Program-made: the position numbers and the translations under genes
Assembly: GCA_945898095.1 (NCBI GenBank)
Contig: CAMDHE010000048.1
Location: 1-32,769 of the forward strand
From: Roseateles toxinivorans
GTDB taxonomy: Bacteria; Pseudomonadota; Gammaproteobacteria; Burkholderiales; Burkholderiaceae_C
Length of the DNA: 32,769 bases
Direction: 5' to 3'
The notes under the pieces: generated by a model
Seen by the model: only the letters and a program-made list of their open reading frames with translations
What the model was told of the DNA's origin: nothing
Databases searched by the model: none
Shown here: piece after piece, positions 6,823 through 15,261 of the stretch
Position numbering within the stretch: the stretch's first letter is position 1
Layout: each line of letters begins with the position of its first letter

Positions 6823-7960
6823 TCGCTACGAGAGCCCTGCGTCGCGCGCGTTTGGTGCGCAGGTCGTCGTGCTGGCGCGCAGCCGCTGTCGGATCAAATG
6901 GTTTCGGCTGAATACCGTTCCCGTAGCTGAACGGCTTGCTGCCTTGCGCATGCAAGCGCTTGCTTGGCGGCCTTTTGACAACTGTGCATTCGCGCTGGCT
7001 TTGCGTGGCGATTCCGGCATGGCTCTGGCTTGGGACGATGAGCGCGCGCGCCAGAATCTACTTGATGCCGGCTGTGAGCCGTTGCGCTGTCGCCTGGTGC
7101 CTGAACCAATGCTGCGCCAGGCGGGCAGCGACGGCGCTCGCCTGCTGCGCTGCACTGAGGGTTTCGAGGGGCAAGTCTGGCGCGGTGGCTGGCTGTGCGC
7201 CAGTCGATGGTGGCCGGTAGCACCCGACGCACAGGAATGGCGTCTGCTTCTGCACGCTGGCGCTGGAACCGTCTCCGATCTGCCGCAGGGTGAATTCTCT
7301 GCTCTACAGAAGGGAATTCACCCTGCGGCGGAGCAGGCGCCTTGGCTCAACAAGCCCTGGGCCGCGCTGCAGGGCATGGCGGGTGACACCGGACAGATTT
7401 CGGGCATCGAGAATCGCGTGGTCGGCATAGGCGCGCTCGCGCTGCTGGTTTGCGCTGGCGCAGCAGGGCGCCAAGCCTGGGATGTCGATCAAGGCATCGG
7501 GCAACGGCGCCAGGAGATAGCCGCATTGCGTGAGTCTGCGGGGGTGGTTCTGGCTAGCCGGGACCAGGCGCTGGCGAAGGCTGCGCTGGCCCGACAAATG
7601 GCCACTTGGCTGGCCGAGCCTTTGCCGATCGAGGTGATCGTGCATCTGCATGACGTGCTGGGCAGGTCGGGCGTTCAACTCAAGGAGATGGATCTGAGCG
7701 GCAGCAAACTTCGCATCGGGCTGCAGCTTTCACCCCAAGCAAGCAGGGCAGCTATCGTGCGCGATTTGCAGGCTGGCAACTGGTTCAAGAACGTGGCTGA
7801 GGTCAGGTCCGAAGGTGCGGGTGGTTTGGTGGTGCTGGAGATGGTCCTGGATGGCTTGCGTCCGCCGCCGCTGCAAAGCGCGGCCGTCTCACAATTGGCC
7901 CCCTCAGCGGCGCCCGCTTTTGCGCCGCCTTCGGCATTTTCTACCGGAAGCAACAGATGA
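6740..7960 (+). CDS. gspL: GspL-like T2SS inner-membrane platform protein
   Basis: From ATG 6740 the product is 406 residues. A cytoplasmic domain (1-225) precedes one membrane helix (226-244, VVGIGALALLVCAGAAG), a coiled-coil-like stretch (250-290), a ferredoxin-like periplasmic domain (296-370) and a Pro/Ala-rich tail. This is the GspL layout: the cytoplasmic part should recruit the GspE ATPase and the periplasmic part should pair with GspM. The cytoplasmic domain is weakly conserved and I see no sharp family motif, so the call rests on order and topology. The start is uncertain; ATG 6716 is an alternative and both overlap gspK. The stop overlaps the gspM ATG. Confidence 0.75.
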   Translation: MNPAQRLHSLLRLLQAGHPSRRALLLGDRYESPASRAFGAQVVVLARSRCRIKWFRLNTVPVAERLAALRMQALAWRPFDNCAFALALRGDSGMALAWDDERARQNLLDAGCEPLRCRLVPEPMLRQAGSDGARLLRCTEGFEGQVWRGGWLCASRWWPVAPDAQEWRLLLHAGAGTVSDLPQGEFSALQKGIHPAAEQAPWLNKPWAALQGMAGDTGQISGIENRVVGIGALALLVCAGAAGRQAWDVDQGIGQRRQEIAALRESAGVVLASRDQALAKAALARQMATWLAEPLPIEVIVHLHDVLGRSGVQLKEMDLSGSKLRIGLQLSPQASRAAIVRDLQAGNWFKNVAEVRSEGAGGLVVLEMVLDGLRPPPLQSAAVSQLAPSAAPAFAPPSAFSTGSNR

Positions 7961-8601
7961 GCCTCTTGACGCAGGCCCCGATTGCCATGGGGGAATTCAG
8001 GGCGCAGTGGCAGGCTTCAACGCGATTGCGCTTGGGCGTCTGGCTGGTGCTGCTGATTCTTGCCCTCTATGGCCTGCAGTCCGGACTCGATCTGGTGGCG
8101 CTTCAGCGCGCGCAGGTCAAGACTCTGGACGGCGAGTTGAGCCGCCTGCGAGCGCTTGCCAAGGAGCGCGACTGGCCGGATCGCGCCGCGGAAGCGTCGC
8201 GGATGAATGCCGCGCTGGCCAGCATGGCATGGGCCGAAGCGGACTTGGCGCTGACTGAGGCGGCGTTCCAGGACTGGCTGCGCACGGTGCCGTCGCGGCT
8301 TGGGCTGAAGACGCTCGCGCTGACCATCGCTCGGGTTGAAGATGACAAGGGCACTGCCGGAACGGCCAAGCAGGGCGCGGCGGGGGTGCAAGGGCTGAGC
8401 GTGCCTGCGGGGTATGTGGCGCTGCGCGCGCGCGTCAGCTTCGAGTTGCAGCGCGCGCCGCTGATGGCATTCTTGTCAGAATGCGCGCGCAGCGAGCATT
8501 CTGTGGTGGTGGAGAGGCTCAGCTTGCGAGGCTTGAGTCAGCCTCCAATGGCGGAGCTGGATCTGCGAATCCTGGTCCGAAAGAGCGAGGTTGCACCGTG
8601 A
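7957..8601 (+). CDS. gspM: GspM-like T2SS inner-membrane protein
   Basis: The 214-residue product has a short cytoplasmic N-terminus, one membrane helix at about 26-43 (LGVWLVLLILALYGLQSG), a helical region (45-100) and a C-terminal domain where GspM folds as a small ferredoxin-like module (about 145-210, FELQRAPLMAFLSECARSEH). It should form the inner-membrane platform with GspL and the XpsN-like protein. ATG 7957 overlaps the gspL stop, and its own stop overlaps the GTG of the next gene. The call rests on topology, size and position. Confidence 0.78.
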   Translation: MSLLTQAPIAMGEFRAQWQASTRLRLGVWLVLLILALYGLQSGLDLVALQRAQVKTLDGELSRLRALAKERDWPDRAAEASRMNAALASMAWAEADLALTEAAFQDWLRTVPSRLGLKTLALTIARVEDDKGTAGTAKQGAAGVQGLSVPAGYVALRARVSFELQRAPLMAFLSECARSEHSVVVERLSLRGLSQPPMAELDLRILVRKSEVAP

Positions 8602-9041
8602 AACCTCGGGCATTCAAGTCAGCTGGCGCGGTCCTCGTGGCGGCTGTGTTGGGGTGGTTTCTGGCACCTGCTGAACAGATTGAAAAGCCGCTGGTGCAAG
8701 TGCGCCGCGATGCCTGGAATTTGCCTGAGCTGCCACGTAAACCTGATCAGGTGGGGCAGGGCTTGGCGGTGGTAACCTCGTCGATCTTTGGCGCCGAGCC
8801 ACAGATCGGCGCGGCTGCAACGGCGCCCGAGGACAATCGTTGGCGTGTGGCTGGTGTGTACCGCACCGGCGCAGAGCGCAAAGTGCTGATCAGCTTCCTG
8901 GCGCCAGGCAAGCAGTCTCTGAGGCTTGGCGTGGGTGATACCTTGCCGAGCGGGCACAGGATCACAAAAATCGATGACAGCGAGGTATGTATGCAGATAG
9001 GCAAAAAATCGTTCCGCCTGGGAGTCCAGTCCGGTGCTTAA
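8598..9041 (+). CDS. XpsN/GspC-like T2SS coupling protein, short form without PDZ
   Basis: From GTG 8598, which overlaps the gspM stop, the product is 147 residues. It has an N-terminal membrane helix (8-23, SAGAVLVAAVLGWFL), a Pro-rich linker and a small beta domain at about 80-143 (RWRVAGVYRTGAERKVLISF ... RLGVGDTL ... KIDDSEVC). That domain resembles the homology region of GspC, which docks on the secretin N-terminus. There is no C-terminal PDZ domain. Position between M and D matches xpsN of Xanthomonas, where XpsN is thought to play the GspC role. A longer upstream frame exists but lies inside gspM. Confidence 0.7.
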   Translation: MKPRAFKSAGAVLVAAVLGWFLAPAEQIEKPLVQVRRDAWNLPELPRKPDQVGQGLAVVTSSIFGAEPQIGAAATAPEDNRWRVAGVYRTGAERKVLISFLAPGKQSLRLGVGDTLPSGHRITKIDDSEVCMQIGKKSFRLGVQSGA

Positions 9042-11241
9042 GCAAACCTGGCGTTCAATCGAGCGTAACGCAGCCCCTGTGATATCAGCTCTTGCCGGCC
9101 GACCGGCCATGGCCGTCATGGCTGCGGCCTTGTTGAATGCCTGCACTGTTGTCAACCCCAGGATTCCGGTGCCGCTGCTGAGTCCGCCAGCGGCCGATGC
9201 GACTGCTGACGACCGCGCGTTGAACAAACTCGGGCGCGAATTGAAGGTGTTGCCGGCGCCCAAGCCGCCTGCGGCAGCGGCAGCAGCGTCGAACGGGGCA
9301 GGCGACGTACGCACCTTGGGCGGCGCTGGCGGCGAGGTGATCGCAGCGATCAATTTGCAGCAAGTGGCGCTGCCGGCTTTTGTGCAGATCGTGTACGCCG
9401 AGATCCTCAAGAAGACAGTGAATTTGCACCCCGCCGTTTCATCCCGGCAGGATCTCGTGACCTTCCGGACCGGTGGCGGGCAGACTGCAGAGCAGCTTGA
9501 AATTGCCATGCGCCTGCTGCTGAAGAGTTACGGCATCTCGGCCATTGATGTCGGAGGACTGATTCGGGTTGTGCCGGATAACGCCAACCTCGGCGATCTG
9601 CCGAGCATCCGCTATGGTGCGGCAATGCCCGATGTTCCGTTGCCGCTGCGGCCGGTCTTCAACTTGGTGCAGTTGGAGGCTGTGCGGCAGACCGATGTGA
9701 GCAACTGGTTGCGAACGATGTTCGGTGATCGTGTCACCGTTCAGGATGACGCAGGCCGCAACGCGGTGCTGATCAGCGGCAATCCTGACAACGTCAAGGC
9801 GGCTTTGGAGGCGATTGCCATCCTCGATCAGCCGGCGATGAAGGGTCGTGCCAGCATGGCGCTGTCTCCCGCCTATTGGTCAGCCGATGAAATGGCGCGA
9901 CGCCTTGCCGAGCTTTTAAGCGCCGAAGGCTATGCCGTGCACCCTGTCGGCCAGCCGATAACAGCTGGCGGGGTGCGTTTCCCGGTGATTCTGCTACCGA
10001 TATCGGCATTGAATTCGGTTTATGTCTTTGCCACCAATGACGCGGTTCTTGGGCATGTGACGAACTGGGCACGAACGCTGGACCGGCCGAACGAGCGCGG
10101 CATCGGCAAGAATTTCTTTTCGTACGCGGTCAAGAACAAGGACGCAGACTTGCTGGCGCAAACGCTGGACCGCATTCTGGCAGGCTCACGCAGCGCAACA
10201 GCAGGCGTGGCCGTGGCGCCCGCACAGAGTCAGGCAGTTGCAGCGACGAGGCTGACAGCGGTGGTGGTCGACAAGTCGACGAATACCTTGATATTCCAGG
10301 TCAACCCTGATGAGTACGGCGCGATCATTTCCTTGCTGCAGACGCTGGACCGGCCGACCAAGGCGGCGCTGATCGAGGTCACGGTCGCCGAACTTTCGCT
10401 GACCAACGACGCGCAACTCGGCGTCGAGTGGCTGTCCTCGCAGGTCGATAGCGCCGGGCGTACGAGTACGGCCGGAACCCAGGGTGGACTTTCTTTGGGC
10501 ACGGCCGGGTTCAATTACCGGGTTTTCAACGGTGCCGGTCAGCTCAGGGTGGCGTTGAACGCGCTGGCATCGAATAACCGGGCAACGATTCTGTCCAGCC
10601 CGCGCGTGATGGCGCGCAATGGCGAAACCGCGACGATTCAGGTCGGCCAGGAGGTGCCTATCATCACTAGCCAGCAATCGACAGGCATCGCCACCGGAAC
10701 AGCAACACAGACGGGCTTGTTGCAGACGGTCCAGTACCGCAGCACCGGCGTGATCCTCAAGGTCAAGCCGGTGATGCACTCTGGCGATCAGGTGGACCTC
10801 GATGTGTCGCAGGAGGTGAGCCAGGCTCTGGCGACTGAAACCGGCGTGGCGAGTTCGCCCACGTTCACGACGCGCAAGGTGGACACCAAGCTGACCCTGA
10901 AAAACGGCACGACCGTGCTGTTGGGTGGTCTGATCTCGGAGGATTCGGCAAGCGGCTCGGCCGGTATTCCGTACTTGAAAGACATTCCGCTGGTCGGCAG
11001 CTTGTTCAGCAAGCAAAGCCGCAGTGGCGGGCGACGCGAACTGATTGTGTTGATTACGCCCTACGTGGTCAACGATTCGCACGATGCCGAAACCATCACC
11101 GATTCTTTCCGGAAGTCGCTGGGCTCATGGGCTGGCGTGGCGCAGCCTGTTGAGAAGGCTGCTGGCAACGCAGTGACTCGGCCCGGCACAGCCAGTCCAC
11201 CACCGGCCAATGGATCGGCCACTGGAACGGCTGAGCGCTGA
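9034..11241 (+). CDS. gspD: T2SS outer-membrane secretin GspD (lipoprotein form)
   Basis: This 735-residue secretin starts at a GTG (9034) just before the preceding stop. The signal sequence ends LLNAC, a lipobox with Cys37, as in lipoprotein XpsD. A Pro/Ala-rich linker leads to N0 (about 105-190, NLQQVALPAFVQIVYAEI), further N domains (about 205-455), then the secretin barrel (about 470-690). The barrel has VGQEVPIITSQQS, a gate-region stretch, VLLGGLISED, IPYLKDIPLVGSLFS and RRELIVLITPYVV. A Gly/Pro/Ala-rich tail follows. It forms the outer-membrane gated channel. Its stop overlaps the gspE ATG. Confidence 0.95.
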   Translation: MLKQTWRSIERNAAPVISALAGRPAMAVMAAALLNACTVVNPRIPVPLLSPPAADATADDRALNKLGRELKVLPAPKPPAAAAAASNGAGDVRTLGGAGGEVIAAINLQQVALPAFVQIVYAEILKKTVNLHPAVSSRQDLVTFRTGGGQTAEQLEIAMRLLLKSYGISAIDVGGLIRVVPDNANLGDLPSIRYGAAMPDVPLPLRPVFNLVQLEAVRQTDVSNWLRTMFGDRVTVQDDAGRNAVLISGNPDNVKAALEAIAILDQPAMKGRASMALSPAYWSADEMARRLAELLSAEGYAVHPVGQPITAGGVRFPVILLPISALNSVYVFATNDAVLGHVTNWARTLDRPNERGIGKNFFSYAVKNKDADLLAQTLDRILAGSRSATAGVAVAPAQSQAVAATRLTAVVVDKSTNTLIFQVNPDEYGAIISLLQTLDRPTKAALIEVTVAELSLTNDAQLGVEWLSSQVDSAGRTSTAGTQGGLSLGTAGFNYRVFNGAGQLRVALNALASNNRATILSSPRVMARNGETATIQVGQEVPIITSQQSTGIATGTATQTGLLQTVQYRSTGVILKVKPVMHSGDQVDLDVSQEVSQALATETGVASSPTFTTRKVDTKLTLKNGTTVLLGGLISEDSASGSAGIPYLKDIPLVGSLFSKQSRSGGRRELIVLITPYVVNDSHDAETITDSFRKSLGSWAGVAQPVEKAAGNAVTRPGTASPPPANGSATGTAER

Positions 11242-12953
11242 TGCCGGACCCATACAGCATTGCGGGCGGTCAGTTGCTCGGTCAACTGCTGCTGGAGCGA
11301 GGGCTGCTGCGCGCTGCCGACCTTGAGGCCGGTCTCGGCTATCAGGCCGTGCATGGCGGGCGCCTAGGGGCTGTGCTGATGCGCATGGGGTCCATCACGG
11401 CCGACAGCCTTTATCCGGTGCTGGCCGAGCAGTTGGGTCTGGGCCTGGTGCGCGCTGTGGAACTTGACGAAGACGCGCTGCGGGCCGCGCTGGCGCTGCT
11501 CGGCTCGCACAGCCGCTATCTGCTCGATAGCGCAGTGTTGCCTTGGCAGGATGAGCATGGCGGCTGGCATATGGCAAGCGCCGACCCCTTGCAGGCCGAT
11601 CTTCGCGAGAGCATTGCCGAGCTCGCGCTTTGCCGCGATGCTGTCTGGCATTTGATGCCGGAGGCGGAGCTGGCGCAGTGGCAGCAGCGGCTGGCGCATA
11701 CCGATCTCGTGTCCCAGGCGCTCGACGTTCGCGCCCTGCGCGAACTTGCCGAAGACGCGCCTGTCATCGCGCTGGTCAATAACCTGGTTGCGCAGGCCGT
11801 AGAGGCGCGAGCGTCGGACATCCATCTGGAGCCGGGTGAGCGTGAATTCGAAGTGCGGCTGCGCATCGACGGCGTGCTGCATCTACGTCAAACCATGGGC
11901 ATGGATCGTTACCCGGCAGTGGCTTCGCGCATCAAGTTGATCGCCGGCATCGACATCGCCGAGCGTCGCCTGCCGCAGGACGGGCGCATTTCAATGCGAG
12001 CCGCCGGTACCGAAATCGACGTGCGCGTGTCCTCGATTCCCGCTGTGTTTGGTGAATCCATCGTGCTGCGCTTGCTACCCAAGCGCCGCGCCGATCTGTC
12101 CCTGGAGCGGTTGGGCATGCGCCCAGTGCAATTGGCAAGCTTCAGGCGTTGGCTTGGCATGGCCAATGGCCTGGTGCTGGTGACCGGTCCAACCGGATCT
12201 GGCAAGAGCACAACGCTTTATTCGGCGCTTGCTGCGACCAATGACTCCACGCGCAAGATCATCACCGTCGAGGACCCCGTCGAGTTCCGCCTGCCGCATG
12301 TGATCCAGGTGCAAACGCAGGCTGACATCGGCTACACCTTTGCCCGCGCGCTGCGCGCATTCTTGCGGCATGACCCGGACGTCATCATGATCGGCGAGAT
12401 CCGTGACCGTGAGACCGCCGAAATTGCGATCCAGTCAGCGCTCACCGGGCATCTGGTGCTGGCGACGCTGCATACCAACGACGCGTTGTCGGCCATCACA
12501 AGGCTGGTCGACATGGGGGTCGAACCCTTCCTTGTCGCTGCTGCCTTGCGTGCCGTGGTGGCACAGCGGCTGGTGCGCAGGCTGTGCGACAACTGTGCCA
12601 AGGCTGGCGATGCGCCGGCTGCGGTGATCGATGCAGCGCTGGCGCTGGCGCTGAGCGACGCGGCTGGAGACGGCATGGCGCAGGATGACCTGCCGCGCTG
12701 GCGGCGCCCGGTCGGGTGCCCGGCCTGCGAGCGCACCGGTTTTCGCGGCCGCATCGGCATCTACGAGATGTTGAGTCTTGGTACCGAACTCCAGCATGCT
12801 GTCGCTCAGGGCTTGACGATGGACCGCATCGAGGCGCTGGCCAATACCCAGGGCCGCCGTAGCTTGGCGCAAGAAGGCGCCATGAGAGTTGTAACCGGCA
12901 TGACCACGCTGGAAGAAGTGCTGCGGGCGACCGGCGGCGCTGGCGCCGACTGA
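11241..12953 (+). CDS. gspE: T2SS assembly ATPase GspE
   Basis: This 570-residue cytoplasmic ATPase powers pseudopilus assembly through GspL and GspF. An N1-type domain covers about 1-150. The catalytic part has SDIHLEPGEREFEVRLRIDG (PAS-like N2E region), Walker A GPTGSGKST at about 315-323, the Asp box TVEDPVEF, Walker B VIMIGEIRD at about 381-389 and the His box LATLHTNDA. A tetracysteine zinc module is formed by CDNC (about 449) and CPAC (about 493), as in GspE and PilB. ATG 11241 overlaps the gspD stop. The length and all motifs are normal. Confidence 0.97.
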   Translation: MPDPYSIAGGQLLGQLLLERGLLRAADLEAGLGYQAVHGGRLGAVLMRMGSITADSLYPVLAEQLGLGLVRAVELDEDALRAALALLGSHSRYLLDSAVLPWQDEHGGWHMASADPLQADLRESIAELALCRDAVWHLMPEAELAQWQQRLAHTDLVSQALDVRALRELAEDAPVIALVNNLVAQAVEARASDIHLEPGEREFEVRLRIDGVLHLRQTMGMDRYPAVASRIKLIAGIDIAERRLPQDGRISMRAAGTEIDVRVSSIPAVFGESIVLRLLPKRRADLSLERLGMRPVQLASFRRWLGMANGLVLVTGPTGSGKSTTLYSALAATNDSTRKIITVEDPVEFRLPHVIQVQTQADIGYTFARALRAFLRHDPDVIMIGEIRDRETAEIAIQSALTGHLVLATLHTNDALSAITRLVDMGVEPFLVAAALRAVVAQRLVRRLCDNCAKAGDAPAAVIDAALALALSDAAGDGMAQDDLPRWRRPVGCPACERTGFRGRIGIYEMLSLGTELQHAVAQGLTMDRIEALANTQGRRSLAQEGAMRVVTGMTTLEEVLRATGGAGAD

Positions 12954-12969
12954 GCTCAGAGCTGCCGGC

Positions 12970-14175
12970 ATGCAATTCGACTACAGCGCACGAGACCCTC
13001 AAGGTCAGGAGCACAAGGGCTTGATTGAGGCCGACGACGAGGGCGCGGCGATCCGCCAACTCGGCGCGGATGGCCTGACGCCGGTGCGGCTGGCGGCATC
13101 TGGCGCCAGCGCAGCCCGGCCTGCAAAGGTCTCGCGGCAGCGCGTCAGCGCAGCTGATCAGACCGTGCTGCTGCGTGAGTTGTCGACCTTGCTGGGTGCG
13201 GGTGTCTCGCTGGGGGATGCCTTGCCAAGCCTGGCGCAGGCCTATGCGGACCAGTCTCTGGGTCCGGCGATGAAGAGTCTGCACACCCATGTGCGCGGCG
13301 GCGGGCGCCTGTCCGAAGCGCTTGAGGATTCGCGCTTGCGCCTGCCGGCATTCGTGCTGGCATTGACGCAAGCTGGCGAGGCCAGCGGGCAGTTGTCAAA
13401 AGCGCTGTCCGAGGCTGCCGACCAGATGGAGCTTGATCGCAAAGTGACTGAAGAGCTGCGCAGCGCGCTGATCTACCCGACGGTGCTGGTGCTGGCGGGA
13501 TCGCTGGCAGTGTTCATCATCTTCGTTGGCGTGGTGCCGCGCTTCGCTTCGCTGATACGCGGCTCGCGTGCCAATGTCCCCGAGTTGTCGCGCTGGGTCA
13601 TCGAATCGGGTCTTTACGTGCGCACGCACCTGGGCGAGTTCGGCTTGGGCTTCGGCGCCTTGGCCGCCTTGATCGGCTATGGCGCGAGCCGTGAGGCCTT
13701 GCGCCACAGCGCGTTGCAGACCTTGATTAGAATTCCCGGCATCGGCCCCTGGTTGATCCAGAGCGAGATCGGGCGCTGGGCCACGGTGCTGGGCACCTTG
13801 TTGGCCAATCGCGTGCCCATCGTCGATGCGATGGGTATTTCGGCCCGCGTGTTGCGGCTGGATATGCTGCGCTCCGGACTGGAGCGCGCCGCGCGTTCGC
13901 TGCAGCAGGGTCAGACCCTGGCGACTTCGCTGGAGTCGCAGGGCTGGTTTCCGCCATCACGCTTGAACCTGATCCGCGTTGGCGAACGCTCGGGCGAGTT
14001 ACCCAAGATGTTGCTGGCACTGGGGCACAGCCAAACCGATGCGGCCCGGTTGATGCAACGCCGCTTGCTGACCTTGATCGAACCGGTGGCCATTCTGTTG
14101 ATCGGCGCGGTGATCGGCGTAGTGATGGTGGCGGTGATGATGGCGATTACCAGCTTGAACGCAGTGACGGTTTGA
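12970..14175 (+). CDS. gspF: T2SS inner-membrane platform protein GspF
   Basis: The 401-residue polytopic protein has the usual N-terminal stretch (QFDYSARDPQGQEHKGLIEA) and two T2SSF repeats (about 70-190 and 270-395). Membrane helices lie at about 165-190 (LIYPTVLVLAGSLAVFIIFV), 215-235 and 370-395. The family motif LTQAGEASGQLSKAL in repeat 1 is mirrored by IRVGERSGELPKMLLAL in repeat 2. It sits at the base of the pseudopilus and couples GspE to growth. It follows gspE by 16 bases and ends the operon; the next gene is convergent and stops only nine bases away. No prepilin peptidase (gspO) lies in this window. Confidence 0.95.
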   Translation: MQFDYSARDPQGQEHKGLIEADDEGAAIRQLGADGLTPVRLAASGASAARPAKVSRQRVSAADQTVLLRELSTLLGAGVSLGDALPSLAQAYADQSLGPAMKSLHTHVRGGGRLSEALEDSRLRLPAFVLALTQAGEASGQLSKALSEAADQMELDRKVTEELRSALIYPTVLVLAGSLAVFIIFVGVVPRFASLIRGSRANVPELSRWVIESGLYVRTHLGEFGLGFGALAALIGYGASREALRHSALQTLIRIPGIGPWLIQSEIGRWATVLGTLLANRVPIVDAMGISARVLRLDMLRSGLERAARSLQQGQTLATSLESQGWFPPSRLNLIRVGERSGELPKMLLALGHSQTDAARLMQRRLLTLIEPVAILLIGAVIGVVMVAVMMAITSLNAVTV

Positions 14176-14184
14176 TCCTGCGCG

Positions 14185-15261
14185 TCAGGCGCAAGCGCTG
14201 ACAGCAATTGCTTGCACCTCGCGCAGCGCGTTCACTGCTGCTCTTGACGAAGCAGGTATTTCCCCTAAGTAGACTTCTGTCTTTACGACGCGGGTTCTTT
14301 CGATGGCTCGATGCAGAGACTCTGGTTTGAGTTTGTCTGCCAACCCCAGTGCCTGCATTACTCTTGAGACCTCGACCCCCGGTTGCTGCCGCAATGCTTC
14401 TTGCGCGCAGACCGAGAATTGATCAGGCCCGATGTTGGTGGCTGCCCAGAGCAAGGCGTCTGCACTGGCAAGCAAGGCCTGCGACAGGAATGCGTCCAGG
14501 CTTTCAGGGTCAGTTGCTGTCAACCCATGCTCGGCAAACATGGCACGCCACATCTTGCGGTTTGAATGAAAAATGTCCAGCGGGTCGCGCAACATCCAGA
14601 CGACCTTGGCCTGCGGGAAGCGTCGCAGAATCGCCTGCACCCGAAAGCTGTGGTTGGGCGACTTGAGAATCAGCCGGTTGTCTGCGTAGCCGCTGCCGGC
14701 TAGCACAGCACGCATGAATGACTCCCACGGTCGTAGCCATTGCGGGTTCTGCAGCCAGAATTCGGCATCCAGCATGGGTAGCATCTCCATGATCCGATGC
14801 GGCATCAGAAAGGCCCGGTAGGCGGATGGCTGGCCCAGCGCCAGCAAGGCAAATTCATCCTCCTGCGGCGAGTCTGCGCCCAGCGCAAGGCCATCCATCG
14901 GCCGGGCAATCCGCACCGTGCTGCGGCGTGCGCGCTCGGCGCCAGCCAGCCTGAACGCGCAGGCATCCATGCACTGCCAGGTCAGAGGCGTTGGCCAGCC
15001 GGTAGCAGCCGTCAGTAGTTCATGCATGACTGTCGTGCCGCTGCGCCAAGGCCCGAGGATCAGCAACGGTGAAAGGGGGTTTGGCGACGCCAATGTGGAG
15101 CTTGTTTGCGCCTCGCTAAGGCGCGCATTGATTGAACCCCAGCCGGCTTTCCAGGCCAGCGCGGCGCGCAAACGCCAATCCAGCTGCGACCACAGCGGAT
15201 CTTCGCGCAGCCAGCCCAGCAACTCGCGTGACATCGTCAGCGTGGGCAGGCGCGGCATCAT
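14185..15261 (-). CDS. PAPS-dependent sulfotransferase family protein
   Basis: The 358-residue product carries the 5'-phosphosulfate loop LILGPWRSGTTVMHELL at about 68-84 and the 3'-phosphate motif VVWMLRDPLDIFHSNRKM at about 210-227, both needed to bind PAPS. DSPQEDEFALL (about 130-140) fits the Sulfotransfer_3 subgroup. No membrane segment is evident, so it is probably cytosolic or peripheral. The acceptor is unknown; its setting suggests a glycan or lipid. The ATG at 15261 overlaps the stop of the upstream sulfatase-fold gene, so the two are translationally coupled; a second in-frame ATG is the next codon. Confidence 0.85.
   Translation of the reverse strand: MMPRLPTLTMSRELLGWLREDPLWSQLDWRLRAALAWKAGWGSINARLSEAQTSSTLASPNPLSPLLILGPWRSGTTVMHELLTAATGWPTPLTWQCMDACAFRLAGAERARRSTVRIARPMDGLALGADSPQEDEFALLALGQPSAYRAFLMPHRIMEMLPMLDAEFWLQNPQWLRPWESFMRAVLAGSGYADNRLILKSPNHSFRVQAILRRFPQAKVVWMLRDPLDIFHSNRKMWRAMFAEHGLTATDPESLDAFLSQALLASADALLWAATNIGPDQFSVCAQEALRQQPGVEVSRVMQALGLADKLKPESLHRAIERTRVVKTEVYLGEIPASSRAAVNALREVQAIAVSACA

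Noticed and set aside
10186-11082. 298-codon minus-strand open frame opposite gspD
   Set aside because: Arg/His/Gln-rich shadow of the secretin gene with no motif.
14184-14202. GTCAG...CTGAC hairpin at the convergent gspF/sulfotransferase junction as a shared terminator
   Set aside because: Only a five-pair stem with a bulge, no T-run on either strand, and it overlaps the sulfotransferase coding end.
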